A stretch of DNA of 64,000 nucleotides from Phymatolithon calcareum (Eukaryota; Rhodophyta; Florideophyceae; Hapalidiales), in NCBI GenBank assembly GCA_977006965.1, contig OZ345385.1, positions 744,001-808,000 on the forward strand. Reading direction: 5' to 3'. How positions within the stretch are numbered: the first letter of the stretch is position 1; each line of letters begins with the position of its first letter. The notes beneath the pieces are model-generated. The model was not told where the DNA came from. It worked only from the letters and a program-made list of their open reading frames with translations, and searched no databases. A program made the position numbers and the translations under genes. Below are positions 1 to 10,259 of this stretch, piece by piece.

Positions 1-109
1 TAGACTGAAAGACAATGAAGAAATTACCCGCTTACTGAGAAATCAGCACGGATCATTAATAATCTTCAACACAAAGCAAGTCTTCGTGGACACAACAGTA
101 CCTCCCGTC

Positions 110-330
110 GACTACGTGTGACACAGAACAGTGGAATACTTTTTCCCCCTCGAGGCACAATTGTGGTTCAGCGGTAGGTTTGGTACTCCACTAGATCGTT
201 TTCCACCGAAAAATGCCAAGCTCGACCAAGAAATACCCTGACCGCTACCCTAAGGCCTTTGCAAGGCTGCCCCAAGCATATGCAGATGCATTGGTAACTA
301 TTAAAATTAAAACTTGAGCACTGAAACCGC
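110..330 (+). mobile_element. Diverged LINE 3' UTR fragment
   Basis: This non-coding stretch resembles the 3' end found at about 53.28-53.46 kb. Shared features are a C/T-rich block around CCCTCGAGG, then GGTAGGTTTGG, an ACTAGAT-like block, a stretch ending near CAGATG and an A-rich end (ATTAAAATTAAAAC). It is therefore read as a decayed 3' end of the same LINE family, on the plus strand. The short open frame before it, ending near base 118, may be the tail of an ORF. Sequence identity is moderate and no TSD was found. Confidence 0.4.
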
Positions 331-590
331 TCACTGTGGACAGGAGTCAAATAATATTTTGATGCATAGTCAATGCAAAACAGATATTCTGCAGCCGCTA
401 CTTATCATCTTTCACCATTAAGCTACATATAGCGACAGCACCACGTTCTAGTGTACAAAAAAACCACTTGTTTGCTTCCTTGTATTGCCAAGTTCCCAAG
501 CAATATGTTGTCTGCGGGTACATTCTCGTAAACCGAGTTGTTGCGGCTGTGTGCTTCTGCTGTATACGCTAGCAAAGAACGTGGTCATAC

Positions 591-640
591 ATTTTTTTTG
601 AATTTGGAATTTATTAAACGCCCTCAGTAACACTCATGAC
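591..640 (-). mobile_element. 50-bp ultra-short family-A LINE insertion
   Basis: Read on the minus strand, this is the last 40 or so bases of the family-A LINE (GTGTTACTGAGGGCGTTTAA, then TAAATTCCAAATTC) followed by a run of A. It is flanked by AACGTGGTCATAC at 578-590 and AACGTGGTCAAAC at 641-653, a 13-bp TSD with one mismatch. A poly-A end, TSD and extreme 5' truncation are the signature of target-primed reverse transcription that stopped almost at once. The surrounding 331-577 and 654-960 hold no gene I recognise; a 111-codon minus-strand frame over 614-949 includes the LINE tail and has no visible family. Confidence 0.85.
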
Positions 641-964
641 AACGTGGTCAAACGCCGCATGCGGCGTTTGCTGTCCACAACTCCGATTTATCTCCTCCGC
701 TTTCTTGCTCGTCGCTTCATAGCGAAATTGTATTGGAAATCGGGCCAAGGATTGAGTGATTGTCAAGATGAAACGTCGAGCGAGCATGCCAGGGACACCA
801 AATATCATGATGCCCTCTCGAGGTTTCATCTTGGCAATCACCCAATTCTTAGACCGATTTCCAAAAACAATTTCGCGTATCTTGACCCCAATCATCGTAC
901 CTTGACAGAGCGTGCGATCTGATACCGCTTTAAGATATCTCTCAAACAATTTTCTCGTGCCCTT

Positions 965-1788
965 TCGAACTGTTATGTTTCATTGTGATGGTTGCTAGCT
1001 ACCCAACTGGAGGTTAAATGGCACAATGACTCTGCTCTAGTGCACTGGATGCCACTGCTTAGCCTTAATCTGTAATTATGTTGATAGCCCTCGCTACTTT
1101 CCTTTCATCCTCGTTCATCCACTCTGGCTTGCTCATTACTTGTTTCATGGTGGTCATGCACCAACTTCCCAGTGTCGCAAATGTGATATGCTACATGATG
1201 TGGAAGATCGAGAGGACATGAGAGAGGAAAGATAATGAAAACTGTGTTAATCATGAAGTGGCATTCTTCTGGGAAAAAAGCAATAGCTCCAAAGCACGAG
1301 TACATCTTTCGAACTTATATCGTGTGCATTCACAAGAAGGCTATACTTTTGCTTGTATGGAACATCTTTACGTACTGAATTGGAGCACCACGTAAGAATG
1401 AATAGTCTCATCATATTCCTTGTCTTCTTCACAAAACACTACATAAATCGCTAGTGCAAACCTCCATGTTGAAAGGAAGGTCAGCAAGTAAGAAACAACA
1501 TCGGCACCTGCTTCAAAATCATACCGTGGTAAAGGGCTTATTGCGAGAAAACATAGCCGAAATTTCAAGATTAAACCGACTACTAGGTTTCTCATCCTGA
1601 GGAAATATAGCCGGTCTCAATACAAAAGAAGAAACTGAAAATTTCGCGACACCCAGCCGTGCCAGGTCCTCTTCTAGTAGCTCCCGGTTCTATAGAAATC
1701 TTCCAAAGAACCATTGCGCGCATAGATTTCTGTGATTTATTCTCTTTAGCTTTAGCGCTCCGTGTTCCTTCTTAGTCTCCGAAGTGTG
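965..1788 (-). mobile_element. Family-B LINE 3' fragment, interrupted
   Basis: The minus strand carries the 3' end of family B, closely matching 55.35-55.66 kb in the GCTAGCTACCCAACTGG block, the stop-proximal coding segment and the segment around CCAAAGAACCATTGCG. The coding part belongs to the conserved LINE C-terminal domain (QWFFGRFP type). It is split at 1172 by a 479-bp insertion and resumes at 1657. The fragment ends abruptly against a WD40 relic near 1788, as expected for a 5'-truncated copy. It is non-functional. Confidence 0.75.
1173..1651. mobile_element. Solo-LTR-like element, 479 bp
   Basis: The element begins TGTCGCAAAT and ends ATTTCGCGACA, so the termini are TG...CA within a short imperfect inverted repeat. 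It is flanked on both sides by CCCAG (1168-1172 and 1652-1656), a 5-bp TSD. The interrupted sequence is a family-B LINE: removing the element and one CCCAG restores continuity with the intact copy at 55.5 kb. TG...CA ends, a 5-bp TSD, a length near 480 bp and no long ORF fit a solo LTR left after recombination of an LTR retrotransposon. A non-autonomous DNA transposon with about 10-bp inverted repeats is the alternative. No second copy was seen here. Confidence 0.65.
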
Positions 1789-1789
1789 C

Positions 1790-3449
1790 CTCGGGCCCTT
1801 TCAAGGCATTTCCAATTTGCTTTCCAGATTCGACGTCCCAGATGCGAACAGTGTCGTCCTAGGATCCCTAAACAATCCGTTGACCATCCGAGCTGAACGG
1901 AACACATGTCGACCCGTTGGTGTGACCTTTAAGAGAGTTCCCAATTTTACAAAGCATCTCTGCATCCCACTGGCGATCAGTTTTGTGATGTGAACCTGAG
2001 CCACACATGTTGCCCGTCATGACTGAACGAAGCGCACATCGCCCTACCTCCGTGCCATTCCATTGCGCCACCAATCTTATTGTCCGTACGCCAGTCCCAC
2101 AAACAAACCGCTCCATCTCGCGACCCAGACGTAATTGAAACCGCGTCATGGCTTAACGCAGTGCGGAATGTCCATATGCCAACTCCGTTGCTTCCGATTT
2201 CACGCGTGTGTTCCATATGCGAATGATAGGATCCCCGAAGGAGGGTTGTTGCAGCTAGAGCAGCCATAGGAGAGCAGAAATAGAAGACTTTAGATTTGAG
2301 ATAATCAGGTTATAGACAGTAGCACACGAAACACATCTCCCTTGCAGTCTGAGGAGTGTTCTCGAGGGCGTTTAATAAATTCCAAATTTAAAAAAATGAT
2401 AGCATCGGCAGCCCCGGAAATTATTGTTCCCCCGTTAGGAGAAAACGCGAAACCTGTCCCTTAGCTATACACATTTGGGGATGTGCACGTATTTCTGCCA
2501 GAGTTGACGTCCCATAACTGAGCAGAGCCATCAAAGGATCCTGATTCACTTTGTCGTCCATCAGGGCTGAATCTCACACATTTCAAGGATTCTGTGTGTC
2601 CTTCAAACGGTAGATCGATAATCGCCCAAGCCCCCGTGCCCCAAACACGAAATGCATTTTCATCTTATGCCGTCACCAACCGTTGACCCGTCCTACTGAA
2701 TGCAACAGAGTCTATGTCCCTCGCGTGCGCGTCGGTATCTTTGAGAATAGAATTACCCGTGCAAATGTCCATCAGTTTCAGTATTTCATCCCACAAACAG
2801 ACTAGAACTGATTGGTCGTCATTCGAAACGGCGACACACTCAACACTCCACTGCCGTACGAGTTTTCGAATCTCTAAACCGGTGGTCGCCTTCTAAATCC
2901 TCATCGTGCCATCATTTCCTTACGAAAAGACCTTCTCGCCATCTCTGCTCACAGAAATGCCGTTTCTGAAAGTCGATTCTTCAGCTTTTTACTGCTTCAC
3001 GAACTACTGTGTTTCGCTATGCCGCTGTGCGCTCTAACAAGCTCCCCCCTCTCATTTGCATGTATCTCATCCGCAAACTGTTTAAATAATCTAGCCATCT
3101 CGCGATCCGCATCGATATCAGAAGTGGATGCAACCTAGAACACCTCGCTTGTTGCACCGCTGAAAAATTTAAAGGACTCCTTCAGCCTGCCTGCGTAATT
3201 ATCGGCTGTGCTCTTGACCTCAAGGCTCTTCCACTCTCTACCGACTGCCTCTTCCGTCCCAACATTGGGAGCGGGGGAGACGATTTGTGTTTCAAGAACT
3301 CCTGATGTTGCCGAATAAATTGCCGGCGGGGGTCTTTTCGGAGACCCAGCTTCCGCGGCCTGGGCAGCAGCCCTAAACGCACCGTTCTGCTGGGAGGAAG
3401 AGGAAGCGCCGCAAGAGGAACAGCGGGGGCGCGGCACGATCTTTTCCAT
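1790..3449 (-). pseudogene. WD40-repeat protein pseudogene
   Basis: The minus strand encodes an N-terminal low-complexity segment from an ATG at 3449 (MEKIVPRPRC), then a segment containing EMARLFKQFADEI, then several WD40 repeats. Repeat signatures include GHTESLKCVRFSPDGRQ, SGSFDGSAQLWDVNSG, SGSRDGAVCLWDWRTD and LKGHTNGS. WD40 repeats form beta-propellers that serve as protein-interaction platforms. The gene is dead: there is a stop near 3135, further stops around 3000, 2880 and 2660, frame changes, and a LINE tail inserted at 2233-2394. The repeats are regular and close to each other, as in large tandem-WD40 proteins; the partner domain is not recognisable. Confidence 0.8.
2233..2394 (+). 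mobile_element. Truncated family-A LINE tail inside WD40 relic
   Basis: This copy holds the distal arm of the family-A 3' stem-loop (GGAGGGTTGTTGCAGCTAG), the CATCTCCCTTGCAGTC block, GAGGGCGTTTAATAAATTCC and an A-run. It is flanked by AATGATAGGATC (about 2221-2232) and AATGATAGCATC (about 2393-2404), a 12-bp TSD with one mismatch. Removing it rejoins a WD40 repeat (GAADAIIRIWNTR), which confirms the direction and exactness of the insertion. Confidence 0.8.
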
Positions 3450-3967
3450 CCATGCGTCTTCGTATACTCTCGTCCCGCGCTTTATGAGTCCCTTGATTGT
3501 GCGACCTGGTCGACATTTTTTAACGCAGGAGGAAGTGGCGTGGTGGAAGATAGACGTTCGTCGTCGATCGGACGCCCTTCTTCGACTTGCAAGGAATGCT
3601 TTTTAAAAGAACTACGAGCAGAACAGAATATCTCGCTTCAATTCTACCTTCATCTTTGTCTATATCACTAATGTTCCAAAATGACCACTGCAGGTACCTT
3701 GCGAGAATTCGCGATACGTGTGTGAATGGATACGTGTATTAATTTCACAGTCGCCGACTTACGATAGTCAAGACTGCAAGACCTCGATCATCGTGGCCCT
3801 GCAGTCTTTACTTTCCCCACTGATGCAGTACATGATGTACGGCATCACTAGCGAAAGTAGCCTTGAGTAAACAAAGTCAGGAACCAATGACTTTCCAATG
3901 ACACCATAGTGCGTGCCATTGGCAGAAATCTCCCGGTGCCCATGATACGGTTTGTAACTAAGGCAGC
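3450..3967. other. No recognised gene
   Basis: This stretch lies upstream of the WD40 relic and would contain its promoter if it was ever transcribed from here. No coding signature, repeat or RNA gene was recognised. Confidence 0.4.
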
Positions 3968-3983
3968 ACGGGCTATAGTGCAT

Positions 3984-4260
3984 TCGGAACGGCAGCAGAG
4001 CGCCACCTGGAGACCATACGTATGAACCTAACAAAGTATGAACTGGACTCCGGAGAAATGATAAGAACGGAAAAGGCATTAGACGCAATTCTACTCTACA
4101 GCTTCACCATAATTGACAATATGGAAAACGATGAGTCCCTGTATTAGGGACAAGGCGATACAGTATATTAGAATGAACAAGTTACGAAAAGCTTGTCCCG
4201 TACAGTCTTTGGAGTGTTAATGAGGGCTTTCAAATAAACAACTAAACAGTTGCAAAAAAA
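3984..4260 (+). mobile_element. 5'-truncated LINE with perfect 16-bp TSD
   Basis: This 277-bp copy is nearly identical to the 3' end of the LINE at 49.4-51.3 kb. It encodes the last 54 or so residues of ORF2 (ERHLETIRMNLTKYELDSG ... ENDESLY, stop), followed by a short 3' UTR and poly-A. ACGGGCTATAGTGCAT is repeated exactly at 3968-3983 and 4261-4276. The perfect TSD and near identity to the other copy suggest it is one of the youngest insertions here. The target sequence itself is not recognised. Confidence 0.92.
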
Positions 4261-4373
4261 ACGGGCTATAGTGCATGCCATTGGCACAGGGGTTCACAGA
4301 CAGAGAATTTTGCATGATATCCCTTCCGATTAAGGTTAGATTGGTACTCATCGACAAAAAAGAAATATGTGAT

Positions 4374-4407
4374 AGCAGGGGAAAGTTAAACAGGCGGAGG
4401 AAAGCAA
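4374..4407 (+). repeat. 34-bp purine-rich 3'-end motif
   Basis: GCAGGGGAAAGTTAAACAGG followed by CGGAGGAAAGCAAG recurs almost unchanged on the minus strand at 10,576-10,609, and in a diverged form at 27,106-27,135 (+) and 27,615-27,652 (-). At 27.1 kb it sits just upstream of an A-rich retroelement 3' end. It is probably a conserved 3' UTR block of a LINE or SINE family whose coding part is not preserved at this site. Confidence 0.5.
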
Positions 4408-4626
4408 GTTTTGGAAGTTTCAAAGATTATACTAAGAACGTTGGTCGCGGTGTGCATGCTAAATTATGAGGGATTTCGAATATCAAAAATATATCTGAAA
4501 AGCTGATGTTGATCCACTACAAGTCGTGCCCGTCGCACGTGAGCTGCCAATAAGAATGGCACTTGACTCGATGGAGAGCGAGGGGAGCTACGACATGGAC
4601 GTGCATGTGCGTTAACAGTTGCTTGC

Positions 4627-5478
4627 GTGGCACCGGGATCGATGCGTGCGCAGGTGAAAAGTGCCATAATGGCCCGAAAAGTTGGTGACGTGTCAGGGAT
4701 TGATAGGTCACATTTGGGAGTTTGGCCTGGCAAGAATGGCTTTTTCACTGAAGACGGTACCCCGTTTGACTACAGTAGAATGACAAGGAGTTCATGCACT
4801 TTGACGATCGGATTTGGCGCTAGCAGGAGTCGAAACAGTGTGCTGGCGCGAATCGGTGGGCAAGGGAAGCAGAGAACAGTGTGCGTACGTGCCGTTAAGA
4901 TGAAGACGCAAATAGTCCTTCCGGGCGATTATTGCGTTCACAACGAAGGACACTACATGTCGCTGTTTGGCGATTTGCGTCGTCGGTGGGAGATACCCGA
5001 CCTTTTTCGTTGGTGCGGCTTTGCAACATTGACATATGAGCTTAACTGCCGCTCTCGTCGTCGTGAAGTAGCATGGGTCAACGACGAGAAGACTTGTATA
5101 CGTACTAAGGATGGGTGCAGCTCCGGTGCTTAATGAAGAGCACAGTTCTGTGCTGGGAACGTACCGTGTGGCAGTCGGCAGGCCAAATGTCGTTGTTAAT
5201 ATGCCCGTGGGACTACAAGGAAACTCGGGGACGAACAACGCTGGAATCATGTGCGTACTGAGACTGATGCAGACGGCCAGCTGTGTCGGCGTGTAAGTGA
5301 TGGTAAAAGTCCGACTTATGCATCACAGTCATCAGAAACGCGAGCCGAGAGGAGCTGTATTCTGCGTCGCTTCGCTGAGTTCGGAGGTGTAAAAGCGACG
5401 GTGCCATGGGTGACAGTAACAGATCTCTTCCGCAGCAAAGCACCTAATTGGTTCACAGAGTACCTGCTAAGTCGTTAA
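4627..5478 (+). pseudogene. Decayed ORFs upstream of P-type transposase
   Basis: Two open stretches (4627-5133, 168 codons, starting at a non-ATG codon; 5251-5478, 75 codons) lie in the same reading frame as the transposase that follows, separated from it by TAA codons at 5131 and 5476. Another frame is open over 5111-5296, suggesting an indel. There is no convincing THAP zinc finger and no family is recognised. It may be the transposase N-terminal region, an exon set, or an unrelated gene. The shared frame favours the first option. Confidence 0.4.
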
Positions 5479-5496
5479 ATAGCAGCGCGGATCAGT

Positions 5497-7443
5497 GTGC
5501 CTCTGATACGGCAGCCCGTTGTCGTTCGATCAGTGATTACGTCCCCTGGGGCTGTGAGTAAGGAGGAAGGTCGAGCATCAAATCTATTGGCTGCTTCTCA
5601 GGACGCGCTCGTTTTGATGCGCAAAGAGTGCACGCGACGGCTGCGCGATCGAGCAGAGCATGCAGAATCGGTGGCTGCCTCTACGATCGGGAGTCTGCAG
5701 ATGGAAACAGTGGCGACAAGCGACCTGGTGGCGGAATGTGTGCGTCGGGCGAAGATGAGTGCGAGTGTTCCCGACATTTGCCTAAACTTCGCCAATTTGC
5801 TGCTGCTGAACAATACGCGTACGAAGAACCATTGCAAGTGGACATATGGCGACTTTGCGCTCTGATCGAACCTGTATACCCGTATAGGCATACATAAGTA
5901 CAAGTACTTAAGCTCTGAGCTCGGTGCACCATCTAGAACTACGCTAGAGCGAGTTGCAAGTATTGATACAAAAGAATTGCTTTTCTCTTCGTCGGCGGGT
6001 GTGCTGCGGCTCGCCGAGTACTTCGATGTGCATCCGACGGTTTCGAGACGTGTAATAGTGCAACGCGATGTGGTTCACGTCCGTCAGGGCGTGGTATGGA
6101 CAAAATTCGACACATTCGTCGGCTTGGTCGAGCAGCGTAAGTCAATTACTCACTTTCTCCGCAGTGAGCCAGATCTCGCGAACGTAGAGTTCGCTTGTAC
6201 AGCAGAAGCGTTTTTGCTGTATGTTGTTCATATAGGTGTACGGCACGTGGTTCGAGTCGCACCGTGCGCATCTTCAATGAGCTCGTTGGACTATTTAAAA
6301 GTGCTAGAGGAGTTGTTTGAGTCTCTTGACAGTGATGATATCGAGCCGGTTGCCATTTGCTTTGATGCGGACACCCCCGTTGTTAATGGACTGAAGACGA
6401 TGGCGGCCATAGACGACGATCTAAAGATTCCAGGATCGGGCGTAGATGTGCACCAGGACGTCCTGGTGCCCGTTTGTGGCGACGGACTTCATGGCGCGGA
6501 AATGCAGTGGTCTAGAATGACGGAGGATACCGACATCGTACATTTGTTTGCGCAGCAGCAATGTGCGTTAAATCGAATAGCGCTTGCGGTTTTTGGGAGT
6601 ACTGCTGTGCCTGGGGAACTTCTTCGAAGACTTAAGGCAGCGCATGAACGGTTCCCCGTCTATCTGCGGGATCCATATTCCAAGGAGGCGTTGCTTCTCT
6701 GTGGGGACGCCGCGCATCAGCTGAAGCGCGACAGCAACTTTGTGTATAGTACGAGGTCAGGCCGACGACAACTTATGGTGAGTGACGGCCCAGGACTTTT
6801 GCGACTAGACTGGTGGCATGTAGTAGCCTTGCGTGCGGAGGACAAGACGGCACAACTACGCGGCTTACCAGCGCAAGAGCCGTTGCTCACAGATAGCTTT
6901 GTGACGCTGAATATATGGGCAAACATGTCTGTTCCTGGCGCGCTCGCGGTGTATTCTGCGAGAGTGATAGGGGTACTGCGTCTAAAAGCAGCAAAAACCA
7001 AGTCAATGACGCATCAGCGAGAACTGCTAGCACTTGAACGACACCTGGAAGTCGGAAGATCGCGCTTCGATATTTCGATATCCCTGAAACTCAATCTGAT
7101 GCGCAAGAATGCGCTCCCGACGGCTCCACATGCCTATAACTCGTCTACTGTACAACTGTTAATTGATCTTGAGGGCTATTACAGCCAGAAACTGCGAACT
7201 AGCTGGACTACGAACAAGTCGACAGTGTGGGCCGAGCTAGTCTCTACCTCGGTCGCTATGTGGTGCTCTATTTTCAGGGAGACCAAATTGAAGCCTCCCA
7301 ACGGGTACATACTGCGAACGCGATTGTCAACGGACCCTTTGGAGTCTTTATTTTAATTCATCAGGCAGACGAATCGGGGAAGCACCAATCCGGCCGTGGA
7401 GCAGCTCGTTCAAGGCCTTCGGAGGCAGTCGATACGCGACACA
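5497..7443 (+). pseudogene. P-element-type transposase, disrupted
   Basis: One frame runs through 5497-7443 with stops at 5863-5865 (TGA) and 7354-7356 (TAA). Its C-terminus reads TDPLESLF, stop, FIRQTNRGSTNPAVEQ. This corresponds to the D-x-L-E-x-x-F-x-x-I-R ... N-P-T-x-x-Q-F tail of P-superfamily transposases. Further support is GDAAHQLKRDSN, like the D-P-x-H-L-x-K-x-x-R-N motif, and a preceding segment YKYLSSELGAPSRTTLERV, like the region before the RNase-H-like catalytic core. Such enzymes cut and paste DNA transposons in the nucleus. Apart from the stops the 459-codon middle is open, so decay may be recent. Introns holding the stops are possible but no clean splice pairs were seen. Terminal inverted repeats were not found. 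Confidence 0.65.
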
Positions 7444-7476
7444 AGTAGTTAAGCCCTTCGATTTGTCAAGGGCAAC

Positions 7477-7839
7477 TTGGAGCGCGAGCGCAATTACGAA
7501 ATGCTGAGGGAGTTTTTCCTCGCTGAAGCAGTGATTGGAAACAATTTTGAATGTTCCAAGACGTCTGTAGCACGGTCGTTCGACATGAAACGCAACCGCG
7601 CTATCAACGTCGAAGATGCAGTCGCCTACATTCGGTCCGCCGCTGCAGGCGAGGGAGGATTGAAGCTCAATCTGGGAGGTAAACAAATAACTACACGCAT
7701 ATGTGGGGCCGTCATCGCGATTGAGATTCTCGAGGCCGTCCCTAAGAACAACCCGGATACGCTCTACAAAATGGCGCGTGTGGTAGCGCAGATCGGCGGA
7801 CCGACGCCACTAAGTAGTTCGGGAACTCTTGGCCGTTGA
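7477..7839 (+). other. Uncharacterised ORF after transposase
   Basis: An open frame of about 120 codons, in the same phase as the transposase and 33 bases after its last stop, begins within a continuous reading (GNLERERNYEMLREFF). It encodes a mixed charged/hydrophobic protein with no recognised motif and ends at a TGA at 7837. It may be a second product or 3' coding part of the same transposon. The following 7840-8570 has only short overlapping frames and no recognised gene. Confidence 0.3.
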
Positions 7840-8579
7840 GGCCGTGCAAGGCTCCAGCGATTGGTCTCTCCCGATGGAGGATAGTGGCAGAGCAATTAAT
7901 AAAACACACACACGGACTTGGAGTCCAATCGCAAGAGGACACCAACGTCCGTACGCAGACACAGTGGAGAGGGTCCTAGGACCGAGGCTAGACCGACGGC
8001 GCAGAGTCAAGGTCGTACGCGAGGCCTTCCCTGAGGCGAAAGGTCCGCGAAGGTTGGAACTGAAAACGGTCGATCTGGACCAAACACGGGTTGCCCCTTT
8101 TACTGAGGGACGGCGGCCAAAAGCCCGCCATATACTACTAAATCGGTCTTATCATACTAGAAATAAACATAAACGGAGTGGACGACGGAGTCGAGGGCAC
8201 AGTGTGTAAGCCCATCTGGGCAGTAATGGTCGGGGAAAAGCAAGGCCTCAGGGCCACCCATCCATACTACTACAGCGCGCGAAAAACTGAGCACTGCGCG
8301 CGAAAATCTCCACCAGATAGAGAGGTGGTCGATACCAGCACATAGCTCAACAAGAGCAGAAGAAATTTATGACGATATACAAGCCATAGAAAGGCTAGAC
8401 GGGTCTTACATACCCTACACCGTGTCTCCTTAAGACATTTATGCACCTCATCGTACTCCGTCATCACGCCATGGAGCACGCCCTGTCGCGCCGAGATGAT
8501 ATGCATCGACTACCTCAGATACTCACACAGGTGGTCCTCATGGAATGCGAGGCCTCCGAACAGAATGCAGGCTCTCCCG

Positions 8580-10205
8580 ACCTACTTGTACGCATTGCGG
8601 TGCGCTTCGCGCATTCTTCGTGCCGCAGCTTCCAGCGCACATTGAATGCGAGAGGCGGGCAGCTCTCTGATGCAGCATCGGCGCAGAAACTCGATGCAAC
8701 AGTTGCCCTTCGCCCACGACTTGCTGTCAAGTCGGCCGACGCCGCTTCCCGCTCGAAAAGTATGTACGTTGCGCGCCTTGGCACGAATCCATAATTTGCA
8801 AAGGCGCTGTACAGTCATCAAACAGTAAACACGAGGCAATATCCTCGAATAATAAATTCGCCAGTTTACTGAGCCGAGCTGCTTCGATCACGCCGCGCTC
8901 GCCTACGGGCAACTGTATCGCAAACAGACCCAAAAGTACACTGCGCTTGTGTTTCCGGGAAATGCAGTCGTAGCCGCAACTCGAGATTAGCGGCCCCCAA
9001 CTTCGACGCTGTCGTGCACACCGAGGAGAGCGCAGCCATTTCCGTTTTCAACCGTTGCCAGTACGCCTGGTGATAGTCTCGTAACGCTCGCAGTCCACTC
9101 TCAGATTGGAAAACTGCATGAAGTTCGTGCCCCACATCCTTTAATCCGCTCACACTTTCCAATCGTAAAAGATGCAAAAGTCCACTCTGTAGCGTTGGAC
9201 ATGACGCTCGGAAACAGGAACACCTCCAGTGAATGCAAGCACTGCATGTCCAATGTAGGCGATTGCGAAGCTACGGGATCCGGGGCCCTTTGTTGACGAA
9301 CACGCCGCGCTTTATCCGCGTAGAATCGCCGTAATCGCGGCATATTGTCGCACTCGAAGCGCAGCGCCAGTGCTTGCATCACTTTGTCCCCAGGAATCTG
9401 GTTCCCAGTCGCACTCCACGCGACATTAAGCGCGCGAACAATATCACGTGGTAGTCGTCCACTAGGAAGTAGTCGGCCCATCGCCGCCATACGTGAGCTC
9501 GCACTGCCCATCATCGCCTCACCATGATCAGACGGTTCTACGCTGGCTGGCGTTGGAAAAACTTCCAGGACGGTCTCGTGGTTCGCCTCTGTCTCCCCCA
9601 TACCGCTCACAAGGTCGACCACCGAATCCGCAGCAATCTGCGCAGCCCGCACAACACCTTTCGCAGTATCTGGAGTCCTTTCTGCTTCCACAACCAGGGC
9701 ATGGGAGCAGTATACTGGTACTGCAGTTTACGGCAATATACTGCTATTTCCGTAAATTGGGCCGTCGTTTCCAATGGCAACGTAAACTGCTCCGTCGTAA
9801 ACAATTGCAGAACGTATTGGCTAGCAGATCTGAGTTATATCTGTCGATAAGCGTACCACGCATCGATACAAACGACTCCGATTGCGCTCAATGCGAAATA
9901 CCAGTATAATGGGAGCTTGAGAGTTATTGCAGTAGCTATTGGTACCGCGACAGTTATTGCCGTAGCAATTGCACTCTCACGACGACCCCCAATAAATATG
10001 CCGTTAATTGCTCCCATGGCCTGTCCACAACGCCCCTTCACTCCACGTGAAACGTGTCGTGTCGTCTTCAAGTCCATCACCGAACAGATTTCTCCACCAG
10101 AGCTGTGAGTCACAGTGTGCGAACCCCGTGCAGAGGGCTGAAGTCAAGAAGGGCTCACCTGAAGACATGCTCGCATCCGATGCCGTGTCAGCTTTGTCCA
10201 TAATG
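8580..10205 (-). pseudogene. Unrecognised protein gene, frameshifted and interrupted
   Basis: On the minus strand an acidic N-terminus (from a likely ATG near 10,203, MDKADTASDASM) leads to a segment interrupted by a 317-bp element. It continues over 9691-9101 (RLPRDIVRALNVAWSATGNQ; MPRLRRFYADKARRVRQQR), shifts frame near 9170, and continues as LLRLESVSGLKDVGHELHAV, YHQAYWQRLKTEMAALSS and GLFAIQLPVGERGVIEAA. The pieces together suggest a protein of 400 or more residues, largely helical. No family was recognised. At least two indels are required, so it is non-functional as read. It runs opposite to the P-type transposase and need not be related to it. Confidence 0.4.
9701..10017. mobile_element. 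Small inverted-repeat element (MITE-like)
   Basis: The element begins ATGGGAGCA and ends TGCTCCCAT, with GGC on both outer sides (9698-9700, 10018-10020), consistent with a 9-bp terminal inverted repeat and a 3-bp TSD. It contains an internal 10-bp perfect inverted repeat (GCAGTTTACG at 9723, CGTAAACTGC at 9781). It interrupts the minus-strand reading described for 8580-10,205; removing it with one GGC leaves the two sides one base out of phase. The inverted repeats are short, so the boundaries are tentative. Confidence 0.4.
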
Positions 10206-10259
10206 CTCGCGCGCGAAGACGGACAACAGCTCGCAGACCCCTCTATGTCCACGACATGA

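Noticed and set aside
4627-7839. Reassigned stop codons (alternative genetic code) suggested by in-phase TAA and TGA
   Set aside because: Genuine ORFs nearby end at TAA, TGA and TAG, and conserved families stop where expected. Mutation or introns are simpler explanations.
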